Part shown: positions 1 to 6,869 of the stretch, piece after piece
How positions within the stretch are numbered: the first letter of the stretch is position 1
Layout of the letters: each line of letters opens with the position of its first letter
Assembly: GCA_040002995.1 (NCBI GenBank)
Contig: JBDUDK010000112.1
Location: forward strand, 1 to 16,544
Length of the DNA: 16,544 nt
Source: JBDUDK01 sp040002995
GTDB lineage: Bacteria; Actinomycetota; Acidimicrobiia; Acidimicrobiales; Ilumatobacteraceae
Reading direction: 5' to 3'
Made by a program: the position numbers and the translations under genes
Notes under the pieces: generated by a model
Databases searched by the model: none
Told to the model about the DNA's origin: nothing
Seen by the model: the letters and a program-made list of their open reading frames with translations, nothing else

Positions 1-2
1 GC

Positions 3-2099
3 CTGCTGATCGACGAGCGGGGCCAGGCGCGCGACGTGGAGTGGAAGATGGAGGTCGCGCACCGCATCCACGTGCTGGCCACCGAGCGGTACGGACTCGC
101 GTCGAGCGATCTCATCTTCGATGCGCTCACCTTCCCGTTGTCGACGGGCGACGACGACCTGCGCCGAGACGCGATGCACACGATGGAGGCGATCAAGCGC
201 ATCAAGGCCGAGATCCCTGGGAGCTTCACCACCCTTGGAGTGTCGAACGTCTCGTTCGGCTTGTCGCCTCCGGCGCGCCACGTGCTGAACAGCGTGTTCC
301 TCCACGAATGCGTCCAGGCTGGTCTCGACTCCGCGATCGTCCACGCCGGCAAGATCGTTCCGCTCAACAAGATCCCCGACGAACAACGCGATGTCTGCCT
401 CGATCTCATCTACGACCGGCGCGATGCCTCGCGGAGCTACGACCCGTTGCAGACACTTCTCGAGGTCTTCGCCGATGTGAAGAGCGTGAAGACCGTCAAG
501 GAAGATCGCTCGGGTTGGCCAGTCGCTAAGCGTCTCAAGAGCCGCATCATTGACGGCGACCGTGACGGCCTCACCGACGATCTCAACGACGCCCTCGCCG
601 AAGGCTTCGCCGCGCTCGACGTCGTGAACGACATGCTGCTCGACGGCATGAAGGAGGTCGGCGAGCTGTTCGGCTCCGGTCAGATGCAGCTGCCTTTCGT
701 CTTGCAGTCGGCCGAGACGATGAAAATGGCCGTCGCCCACCTCGAACCGCACATGGAGCGGGTCGGCGGTCAGACGTCGAAGGGCCGCCTCGTGCTCGGC
801 ACTGTGCGCGGCGACGTGCACGACATCGGCAAGAACCTGGTCGACATCATCCTCACCAACAACGGCTACGAGGTCCACAACATCGGAATCAAGGTGCCCG
901 TCGGCGAGATGATCGCCAAGGCCAAGGAGGTCGACGCCGACGCCATCGGCATGAGCGGTCTCCTCGTGAAGTCCACGCTGATCATGCGCGAGAACCTCGA
1001 GGAGCTGAACGCCGTCGGCCTCTCCCACATCCCCGTGCTGCTCGGCGGCGCCGCGCTCACACGGTCCTACGTCGAGCGCGATCTCCGCGAGGTGTACGAC
1101 GGTCGCGTCTTTTACGGACGCGACGCGTTCGAGGGGTTGCACACGATGGACCGGCTCATGGAGATGAAGCGGTCGAACACCGACGATCCTGAATTCGGGC
1201 GGATTCCCACGGGTCGCGTGCTGCCCGATCGGTCGCCGGCGCGACCGGCCGCCTCGGGGCTCGTGTTGCCCTCGCGATCTCCTGATGTCGTCACCGACAA
1301 CCCCGTCTTCGTGCCGCCGTTCCTCGGGAGCCGGGTCGTCAAGGGATTGTCGCTCGACGACATCGCGCAGTACGTGAACGAGACCGCCCTCTTCCGCAAC
1401 CAATGGCAGTTCCGTCCCACCACCGGCGAGACCGACGAGCAGTTCAAGAACCGGATCCGCCCCTTGTTGCGCCAGCATCTCGCGGCCGCGAAGTCGTCTG
1501 GCGTGCTGGTGCCGCAGGTCGTGTACGGCTATTTCGCGGTCAACGCCGAGGGCCAAGACCTCATCGTGTGGAAAGACGAGAGCCGCACCGCGGAGTGGCT
1601 GCGATTCCGGTTCCCGCGTCAGAAGGTCGAGCCGTATCTCTGCATCGCCGACTTCTTCCGTCCCGTCGACTCGGGCGACGGCGACATCGCCGCGTTCCAC
1701 ATCGTGACGATGGGCGCCGCCGTGTCGGAGACCACCGCTGCGCTCTTCTCCGAGAACCGCTACCAGGACTACCTCTTCCTGCACGGGCTGGGCGTCGAGA
1801 TGGCCGAGGCGCTGGCGGAGTACTGGCATTGGCGCATTCGGGAAGAGTGGGGGTTCGCGGGCGAGGACGGCCCATCACTCGCCGGACTGTTCCGCCAGCA
1901 ATACCGGGGCGGTCGTTACTCGTGGGGGTATCCGGCGTGCCCGGATCTGGAGGACAACGCGAAGGTGGCCGAACTCCTGGAAGCCGACCGCATCGGCCTC
2001 GTCGTCAGCGAGGAGACCGGTTGGCAGTACCAGCCGGAGCAGACGACCTCGGCGATCATCTGCCACCACCCCCGTGCGAAGTATTTCGTGGCCCGCTGA
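3..2099 (+). CDS. metH: Methionine synthase (cobalamin-dependent), C-terminal part
   Basis: Transfers methyl from 5-methyltetrahydrofolate via cobalamin to homocysteine, making methionine in the cytosol. The frame is already open at base 3, so the gene begins left of the window and the homocysteine-binding module is not seen. About 698 residues are visible. First comes the end of the pterin-binding domain (TTLGVSNVSFGL, about bases 219-255). Next is the helical cap and B12 domain, with the cobalamin motif DVHDIGKN whose lower-ligand His is encoded at 819-821. After a proline-rich linker containing a repeated LPxRSP, the AdoMet-dependent reactivation domain follows, ending in RYSWGYPACPD (about 1914-1946). 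All conserved motifs checked are intact. The last 44 bases overlap the opposite-strand ribonuclease gene. Identification is firm; only the 5' end is missing. Confidence 0.97.
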   Translation: MLIDERGQARDVEWKMEVAHRIHVLATERYGLASSDLIFDALTFPLSTGDDDLRRDAMHTMEAIKRIKAEIPGSFTTLGVSNVSFGLSPPARHVLNSVFLHECVQAGLDSAIVHAGKIVPLNKIPDEQRDVCLDLIYDRRDASRSYDPLQTLLEVFADVKSVKTVKEDRSGWPVAKRLKSRIIDGDRDGLTDDLNDALAEGFAALDVVNDMLLDGMKEVGELFGSGQMQLPFVLQSAETMKMAVAHLEPHMERVGGQTSKGRLVLGTVRGDVHDIGKNLVDIILTNNGYEVHNIGIKVPVGEMIAKAKEVDADAIGMSGLLVKSTLIMRENLEELNAVGLSHIPVLLGGAALTRSYVERDLREVYDGRVFYGRDAFEGLHTMDRLMEMKRSNTDDPEFGRIPTGRVLPDRSPARPAASGLVLPSRSPDVVTDNPVFVPPFLGSRVVKGLSLDDIAQYVNETALFRNQWQFRPTTGETDEQFKNRIRPLLRQHLAAAKSSGVLVPQVVYGYFAVNAEGQDLIVWKDESRTAEWLRFRFPRQKVEPYLCIADFFRPVDSGDGDIAAFHIVTMGAAVSETTAALFSENRYQDYLFLHGLGVEMAEALAEYWHWRIREEWGFAGEDGPSLAGLFRQQYRGGRYSWGYPACPDLEDNAKVAELLEADRIGLVVSEETGWQYQPEQTTSAIICHHPRAKYFVAR

Positions 2100-3459
2100 T
2101 CGAGAACTTCACCGTGCCGGCCTTCGTGTCGACAGCGTCGACGCGCACCGAGACTGACGCGCCGATAGGTGCGGTCGCTCCGGAGACGCGCGCACGAATC
2201 GCGGGTTCCTCGACCATGACGACGATGTCGTCTCGCTCGACGTCGACCACCACCGCCTGCAACTGCTCACCAACGCGCGACGAGAGCACGAGCGCTTCGA
2301 GGTGATCGAGGACGCACCGCTCGACCGCCCGCGCACGGTGATCACCGGCGGCCATCAGCGCGGGTAGTTCGGGAAGCGTTTCCCTGGCCCATGCGGGCGG
2401 GGATTGACCGTTCGCCACCGCCACAACAACCTCGTTCGCGAACCGGTCGGCCAGGCGGCGCAAGGGCGCGGTGACGTGGGCGTACGGGGCGCCCACGCCG
2501 GCGTGGTCGAGTATCGCGGGAGGCGAACTGTCGAAGGGTGTGTACCCCGCGCCGCGCAGGAGTGACGCGGCCGCTTCGCGAAATGCCACGCAGGGTCCGG
2601 CTGATTCGAGAACTTCGCCGACCGTCGTGTTCTCGGGCCATGGCACCTTTAGCTGTGCTGCGATGTGGTGCAGGTGTTCGACGGTGGCCGGCGTGGGGGT
2701 GGGCACTGTCCGGAGCAGGCCGACGTCGGCGTCCAACATGAGACGCGCCGCTGCCATCCCCGTGAGGAGGGAAATCTCTGCGTTCCAGCGTTCGATGGCC
2801 AGCGGTTCGCGGAACTCGAGTGTCCAGCCACCGTCGGGCGCCGGCACCGCGATCTGCTCGGGGAGGGCGAGATCGATGGCGTGGCGGACGCGGGCCTGGG
2901 CCAGCCGTAGTCGACCAATCTCGGGAAGCAATGCGATTGGCTCGGGCAAAGCGCCGTGGTCGGCCGCCGCCTGCATCGTCGGGTAGTCGAGCTTGGCCCG
3001 GCTGCGCACGACCGCGCGTTCCACGGCGACCGCCGTTTGCTGGCCGGTTTCGTCGAGGTCGATCGTCCACACGATCGCCGGACAACGTTGGTCGGGAAGC
3101 AGGCTCGCCGCGCCTTCGCCGAGCGACGGCGGGTAAAGGGGCGTCCGCTTATCGGGGGCGTAGATCGTGACGGCTCTGACCCGGCTCTCGCGGTCAACGG
3201 GGTCACCGGGCGTGATGAACGTCCCAATATCGGTGATGGCATAGCGCACCCGATAGCCCGTGCTCGTGCGTTCGAGCGCCACTGCCTGGTCGAGGTCACG
3301 GCTTTCCGGCGGATCGAGGGTGACGAACGAGACATCGGTCACGTCGCGGTCGGGCAAACGGGGCGCCGTGTTGACCTCGGGCGGGCTCGTTTCGCTGACT
3401 CCTACCGAGCGACGGCAGGCATCAAAAGCCAACCCCTCGGCCACGACGCGCCGGCCCAC
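2056..3459 (-). CDS. RNB-domain ribonuclease (RNase II/R family, compact form)
   Basis: Predicted 3'-to-5' exoribonuclease acting on RNA in the cytosol. The 467-residue product carries the RNB signature TLDPPESRDLDQAV at residues 47-60, followed by YRVRYAITDIGTFI and YPPSLGEGAASLLPDQ. It has no room for the usual N-terminal cold-shock domains, and the C-terminal S1-like part is short, which matches the compact actinobacterial RNB proteins rather than full RNase R. Asp49, Asp55 and Asp57 align with three acidic metal ligands of E. coli RNase II; the position of the fourth is Gln58. The start taken is GTG at 3459; no strong ribosome-binding site precedes it and a nearby GTG slightly downstream is possible. 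It is divergent from the small gene at 3499 and overlaps metH tail to tail. Confidence 0.9.
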   Translation of the reverse strand: MGRRVVAEGLAFDACRRSVGVSETSPPEVNTAPRLPDRDVTDVSFVTLDPPESRDLDQAVALERTSTGYRVRYAITDIGTFITPGDPVDRESRVRAVTIYAPDKRTPLYPPSLGEGAASLLPDQRCPAIVWTIDLDETGQQTAVAVERAVVRSRAKLDYPTMQAAADHGALPEPIALLPEIGRLRLAQARVRHAIDLALPEQIAVPAPDGGWTLEFREPLAIERWNAEISLLTGMAAARLMLDADVGLLRTVPTPTPATVEHLHHIAAQLKVPWPENTTVGEVLESAGPCVAFREAAASLLRGAGYTPFDSSPPAILDHAGVGAPYAHVTAPLRRLADRFANEVVVAVANGQSPPAWARETLPELPALMAAGDHRARAVERCVLDHLEALVLSSRVGEQLQAVVVDVERDDIVVMVEEPAIRARVSGATAPIGASVSVRVDAVDTKAGTVKFSISGPRNTSHGGGGR

Positions 3460-3498
3460 GACGAAACTCTGTCACACCCTTTTGCTTTGATACTCCGT

Positions 3499-3654
3499 AT
3501 GAAGGCATCACAGCCAAAGCTGCCGCTCGAGATCGAGGCCGACTGGCGCCTCGACGAAAGGACGAAGGCGATCGGCCTCGCGGGTGTCGCCCGGGCCCGA
3601 GCGGTGCTGGCGCGGCTCGACGAGTCCGAGGAACGCCGCTCAAACGCGGCCTGA
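3499..3654 (+). CDS. Small hypothetical protein, 51 aa
   Basis: A short frame starts ATG at 3499 and ends TGA at 3652-3654. The product is charged (WRLDERTKAIGLAG, then an Ala/Arg-rich helix) with no membrane segment or Cys. It fills the gap between the divergent ribonuclease start and the convergent oxidoreductase stop almost exactly, ending 5 bases before the latter. I have an impression of similar short WRLDERT-type proteins in other actinobacteria but cannot prove it here. No Shine-Dalgarno is visible; a GATACT box ends 4 bases before the ATG, so a leaderless transcript is possible. Function unknown. Bias toward G/C in third codon positions supports real coding. Confidence 0.65.
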   Translation: MKASQPKLPLEIEADWRLDERTKAIGLAGVARARAVLARLDESEERRSNAA

Positions 3655-3659
3655 GCCGT

Positions 3660-4634
3660 TCAGCCTGCGGTCGGCGCGAGGTCTCGGACGGCCTGCCAGA
3701 AGTCGATCGGCGCCAACGGCATGATGGCGAGCGAGGAGGTCGTCACACCGAGGTCGAAGTACTTCTTGATGCGGGCGCGACACACGGCCGGTGAGCCGTG
3801 CACGATGAGCTCGTCGACCACCTCATCGGGGATCGATGCCAGCGCCCCCTTGCGATCGCCGGCTTGCCACGCGTCCCACATGCCTCGCAGCGCCGGCCCT
3901 CTCCCGAGCCACTCATGGAAGGCCGCGTAGACCGGCACGTTCAGGTAGGCGGCAATGGCGAACTTCGCCGCCTGGCGCACGGTGTCGGTGTCCTCAGACG
4001 GGCACACGAAGATGCGGCACACGATCTCGCGGTCGTCGCCCTGTGCATTCACGATCGCGGCGACCTTGGGCACGTCTTCGGCCGCGAGCCAGTTGATGAT
4101 GGCGCCGTCGCCTTCCCGCCCAGCGAGGCGCAGCATCCCCTCGCGCAGCGCCGCCACCAGGATCTTGGGAGTCACTTCGGGCACGACGCCGAGCTTGAAG
4201 CCGGTGACGTCGAACGAGTCGTAGTGCTGCGTCACCTTCTCGCCGGTGAGGGCCAGGCGGAGGAAGCGGACCATGTCGCGGACGCGCTTGTAGGGCTCGA
4301 CGAAGGGGACGCCGTTCCACTTCTCGACGATGACGTTGGACGACGTCCCGATGCCGAACGCGAACCTCCCGGGTGCCGCCGTGGCGAGCGATCCGACCGA
4401 TTGGGCCATGAGCGCCGGGGAGCGGGTGAAGGCGGGCACGATGGCGGTGCCGAGGCGGAGGCGAGGCTCCCACGCCGCGGCGAGAGCCAGCGGGGTGAAC
4501 GCGTCGGCCCCATCGGACTCGGCCGACCACACGTCGGTGTAGCCGAGGTCGGCCAGCTCGACCAGCTTGCCGCGGTGCGAATGCAGCGGACCCGGTAGAG
4601 GAAGGGTCATGCCCGGACGGATAGGAAGGCTCAC
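3660..4634 (-). CDS. LLM-class F420-dependent oxidoreductase
   Basis: Predicted luciferase-like (TIM-barrel) oxidoreductase of the family that uses coenzyme F420, or sometimes FMN, for hydride transfer; the substrate cannot be read from the sequence. The 324 residues show the family pattern: LGYTDVWSAESDGADAFTPLALAAAWEP near the N-terminus, RLRLGTAIVPAFTRSP, then a GRFAFGIGTSS nucleotide-loop region and a VPEVTPKILVAALREGMLRLAG segment. The GTG start at 4634 overlaps the TGA of the upstream hypothetical gene as GTGA, pointing to translational coupling. An ATG eight codons further in (4610) is an alternative; neither has a strong ribosome-binding site. It ends 5 bases from the stop of the small convergent gene. 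Confidence 0.9.
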   Translation of the reverse strand: MSLPIRPGMTLPLPGPLHSHRGKLVELADLGYTDVWSAESDGADAFTPLALAAAWEPRLRLGTAIVPAFTRSPALMAQSVGSLATAAPGRFAFGIGTSSNVIVEKWNGVPFVEPYKRVRDMVRFLRLALTGEKVTQHYDSFDVTGFKLGVVPEVTPKILVAALREGMLRLAGREGDGAIINWLAAEDVPKVAAIVNAQGDDREIVCRIFVCPSEDTDTVRQAAKFAIAAYLNVPVYAAFHEWLGRGPALRGMWDAWQAGDRKGALASIPDEVVDELIVHGSPAVCRARIKKYFDLGVTTSSLAIMPLAPIDFWQAVRDLAPTAG

Positions 4635-5080
4635 CGCGCGGACACTAGGGGGTTGATCCGCTCAGGGTCGAAGTCCTCGAGATCGGTGCACTCGTCGAGG
4701 AGCGGATCGGCCTCGCGCGGCCGATGACCGGGTGCCCGGTCGTAGACCGCGCGTCGCTCACGCGTGGCTCGGCCGACCACCACCTCGTATGCGAGCGCGT
4801 TGCCGAGCGCTTTGACGGGGTGGCGATGGTCGATCGCATAGCCATAGACGATCAGAAGGGTGTGGAGGTCGCGTAGCGAGGACGGCCCGTGACGGCCGAG
4901 GAGGGCGACGCACACCCGGCGGAGATCGGAGGCGCGCAGGGGGCGGGCTGAACCGGCAATCGCTGGGTGGTAACGCTGGTCGACCTGGGGAGGGCGGTAG
5001 CCGTGCTCGTAGCGGGCGGGTGGCCACAGTTGGTCCCGCGTTTCGTCGAGTCGCCCGAGAATCTGACGGCGCCGGGCCAC
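4631..5080 (-). CDS. Hypothetical protein, downstream reading frame of a probably frameshifted gene
   Basis: About 149 residues starting at a GTG (5080). The frame opens only at a stop at 5093-5095, so it cannot extend further upstream by itself. It has convincing coding character (RRQILGRLDETRDQLWPP, then LRASDLRRVCVALLGRHGPSSLRDLH, then RHPVKALGNALAYEVVVG). The middle part reads like a winged-helix domain (helix, turn, helix, then short strands), which would suit a DNA-binding or adaptor role, but this is only an impression. A weak GAGG lies 10 bases before the GTG. The neighbouring frame at 5265-5081 has a much stronger start, so this is probably the 3' part of one longer gene. The stop overlaps the F420 oxidoreductase start by 4 bases. 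Confidence 0.6.
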   Translation of the reverse strand: MARRRQILGRLDETRDQLWPPARYEHGYRPPQVDQRYHPAIAGSARPLRASDLRRVCVALLGRHGPSSLRDLHTLLIVYGYAIDHRHPVKALGNALAYEVVVGRATRERRAVYDRAPGHRPREADPLLDECTDLEDFDPERINPLVSAR

Positions 5081-5265
5081 ACGGCGATGGCCTCATCACC
5101 CGATCGGAGTTCGGCGAGGAGTTCATCGCGCTCGCGGCGCAGACGGGCGAGCGGATGCCACGGCTGCAGCATTTGCCGCGGGAGCGCGCTGGTGCGAAAG
5201 GGATGGGTTCGCTCGGGTTCGAAGTTGCCGAGCGGACTCGGGACGGTTGGGGGCGGAAGGACCAT
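4852..5265 (-). pseudogene. 5' reading frame of the same probable gene, with a strong ribosome-binding site
   Basis: An ATG at 5265-5263 lies 5 bases after a GGGAGG Shine-Dalgarno, the best start signal in this region. The first 60 or so codons look coding (FEPERTHPFRTSALPRQM, then a charged helix LARLRRERDELLAELRSGDE) with GC-rich third positions. Downstream of about 5080 this frame degrades into Ser/Thr/Pro/Arg-rich shadow-like sequence up to its stop at 4852, while the -1 frame becomes good protein. Joining the frames near GDEAIAVWPGA and RRQILGRLDE would give one product of about 210 residues running from 5265 to 4631. A natural frameshift, programmed slippage, a one-base sequencing loss, or two overlapping genes are all possible. 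Confidence 0.5.
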
Positions 5266-5270
5266 GGCGG

Positions 5271-5276
5271 CCTCCC
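5271..5276 (-). promoter_or_regulatory. Strong ribosome-binding site (GGGAGG)
   Basis: GGGAGG on the - strand ends 5 bases before the ATG at 5265. It is a near-perfect Shine-Dalgarno in a window where most starts lack one, and it decides the start of the broken hypothetical gene. Confidence 0.7.
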
Positions 5277-5385
5277 TTTGGGTGCGATGCCAGAGGGCGC
5301 GACCCACGGGGCGCCGAACCCGTCGGGACCTAGCGGTCGCCGGCAGGCGATTGTGATCCCGCCCGCCCTACATCGCAAGGGCTTC

Positions 5386-5421
5386 CGTACGGGCGGATTC
5401 CACGGGGAATCCGCCCGTACG
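5386..5421. repeat. Perfect 15-bp inverted repeat with 6-base spacer
   Basis: The left arm 5386-5400 (CGTACGGGCGGATTC) and right arm 5407-5421 (GAATCCGCCCGTACG) are exact reverse complements around the spacer CACGGG. It lies in the divergent gap between the - strand gene starting at 5265 and the amidase starting at 5466, ending 32 bases upstream of the amidase -10 box. No T-run follows on either side and both flanking genes point away, so a rho-independent terminator is unlikely. An operator or a structured DNA/RNA element fits better. Confidence 0.85.
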
Positions 5422-5453
5422 CGCGGCCCGCGGGTTGTCCTGGGGGAGGCCGC

Positions 5454-5459
5454 TAAGGT
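5454..5459 (+). promoter_or_regulatory. Candidate -10 box (TAAGGT), leaderless-type promoter of the amidase gene
   Basis: TAAGGT fits the actinobacterial TAnnnT -10 consensus and ends 6 bases before the GTG at 5466, so transcription would begin at about the first base of the start codon. No well-spaced -35 is evident; TTGTCC at 5435-5440 is too close. The AAGG inside the box could instead act as a weak ribosome-binding site, so the two readings compete. Confidence 0.45.
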
Positions 5460-5465
5460 CCGGCC

Positions 5466-6869
5466 GTGACCGACACGCCATGGCAACGCGACGCGTGTTC
5501 GCTCGTCGATGCGTTTCGTAGCCATGAACGAAGTCCGGCCGAGGAACTCGAAGCCACCCTCGATGCAGTCGCTCGCTCGAACCTGAATGCCTTCTCCTTC
5601 CTCGCTGACGAACGCTCGCTCGTTGCGGCCGCGGCCCGCGCTGACATCGAGCTTCCGTTCGGCGGCGTGCCCATCGGCGTCAAGGAGCTCGACCACGTCG
5701 CCGGCTGGCCGAACAGCTCCGCGTCCGTCCCGCTCAAAGACCGCATCGCCAACCACACGTCAACGATGGTCGAGCGCCTCGACCAAAAGGGCGGGGCCGT
5801 CCGCATCGGGCTGACAACGGCGAGTGAATTCGGCGGCGTCAACTTCACCCGCACCTCGCTGAACGGCGTCACGCGCAACCCGTGGAATACCGCCCGCACC
5901 CCAGGCGGCTCGTCAGGAGGCACCGCCGCGGCAGTGAGCGGCGGCCTCCTCACCCTCGGAACCGCAGGCGACGGCGGGGGCTCGATCCGCATCCCCGCCG
6001 GATTCTGCGGTCTTTTCGGGCTCAAGATCACGAGAGGCCGCATCCCGCGCGGGCCCCGCGCCGAGCTCGGCAACTTCACGACCGTGATCGGGACCTGCAG
6101 CCGCTCCGTTCGCGACACGGCCCGCTGGCTCGACGTCACGAACGGATTCGATCCGCGCGACCCGTTCAGCCTGCCCCGCGAGGAGGGTTGGGAGAAGGGC
6201 CTCGGCACCCTCGGCGACTCGCTCCGTGGCAAGAGGGTGGCCGTCGTCGATGATTGGGGTGGCGCCGCCGTCGCGGCATCGACGCTCACGATCGTGCACA
6301 ACCTCGCCGACGCGCTGACCGAGAGCGCCAAGTTCCGACGCGTCGACGAGATCGATACGAGTCTCCCCAAGATGGGTCTCGCCTGGTCGCTCTCGGGTGC
6401 TATCGGGATCCGGGCCGAGCTCGGAGAGGCGTGGCCCGACTGCGCCGACGACCTCACGCCCGAAATGCGGTCCGGGCTCCTTTTCGCCGAGGGCCGCTAC
6501 GACCTCGAGGCCCGCCTGAAGATCGAGGAGCGCAGAGTCGAACTGAACGAGGCGATGGCTCGAGTCTTCGATGAGGTCGACTTCGTGATCGCCGCGTCCA
6601 ATCCCGATGTCGCGTTTGTGGCCGAGGGTCCGATGCCGCGCACATTCGGTGACCTCGAAGCCGGCGCCGGTAACAACGGGCGGCTCACGTTCCCGGCGAA
6701 CCTCTACGGCTGTCCCGCGATCTCCGTCCCGGGGGGAACCGTCGACGGATTACCCGTTGGCGTGCAGATCGTCGCTCCGTTCTTTCGCGAGGACCTCCTC
6801 TTGGAACTTGCATTGCTGGTCGAGCGGACGCGGCCGTGGCCGCTCGTCGCACCCGGCTCCCCCCTTTGA
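5466..6869 (+). CDS. Amidase-signature family hydrolase
   Basis: Predicted Ser-cisSer-Lys amidase hydrolysing a carboxamide to acid and ammonia; the substrate is unknown. In the 467-residue product the triad is visible: Lys73 in VPIGVKELDH, the cis-Ser149 in GGSSGG, and nucleophile Ser173 in GDGGGSIRIP. The length suits a single-domain member, and the GatA-specific partners gatB and gatC are not nearby, so a tRNA-dependent role is unlikely. The C-terminal FPANLYGCPAISVPGG and GLPVGVQIV blocks are also typical of the family. Start GTG at 5466, chosen because the -10/AAGG signal sits just upstream. No signal peptide, so cytosolic. It overlaps the start of an MFS transporter gene, suggesting that the two act on the same compound. 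Confidence 0.93.
   Translation: MTDTPWQRDACSLVDAFRSHERSPAEELEATLDAVARSNLNAFSFLADERSLVAAAARADIELPFGGVPIGVKELDHVAGWPNSSASVPLKDRIANHTSTMVERLDQKGGAVRIGLTTASEFGGVNFTRTSLNGVTRNPWNTARTPGGSSGGTAAAVSGGLLTLGTAGDGGGSIRIPAGFCGLFGLKITRGRIPRGPRAELGNFTTVIGTCSRSVRDTARWLDVTNGFDPRDPFSLPREEGWEKGLGTLGDSLRGKRVAVVDDWGGAAVAASTLTIVHNLADALTESAKFRRVDEIDTSLPKMGLAWSLSGAIGIRAELGEAWPDCADDLTPEMRSGLLFAEGRYDLEARLKIEERRVELNEAMARVFDEVDFVIAASNPDVAFVAEGPMPRTFGDLEAGAGNNGRLTFPANLYGCPAISVPGGTVDGLPVGVQIVAPFFREDLLLELALLVERTRPWPLVAPGSPL

Larger units (their letters stand above)
5266..5465. other. Divergent intergenic region of 200 bases
   Basis: Separates two outward-pointing genes and is the only sizeable gap in the window. It contains the GGGAGG ribosome-binding site of the leftward gene, the 15-bp inverted repeat and a TAAGGT -10 box for the amidase. 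I found no convincing promoter for the leftward gene and no RNA gene. A small frame inside it did not look coding. Confidence 0.7.

Noticed and set aside
1196..1213. A GGGCGGATTC-type match in metH resembling half of the 15-bp inverted repeat
   Set aside because: It is inside conserved-frame coding sequence with no second arm; probably chance in GC-rich DNA.
3640..3662. Possible terminator between the small gene and the F420 gene (GCTCA/TGAGC)
   Set aside because: Only a 5-bp stem with a 9-base loop and no T-run; too weak to call.
4758..5756. 332-codon - strand frame spanning the divergent intergenic region
   Set aside because: It runs across the amidase start and promoter region, has Pro/Arg-rich shadow composition and no start signal.
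5453..6457. 334-codon - strand frame opposite the amidase
   Set aside because: Low-complexity Ser/Pro/Arg-rich shadow of a secure amidase gene.
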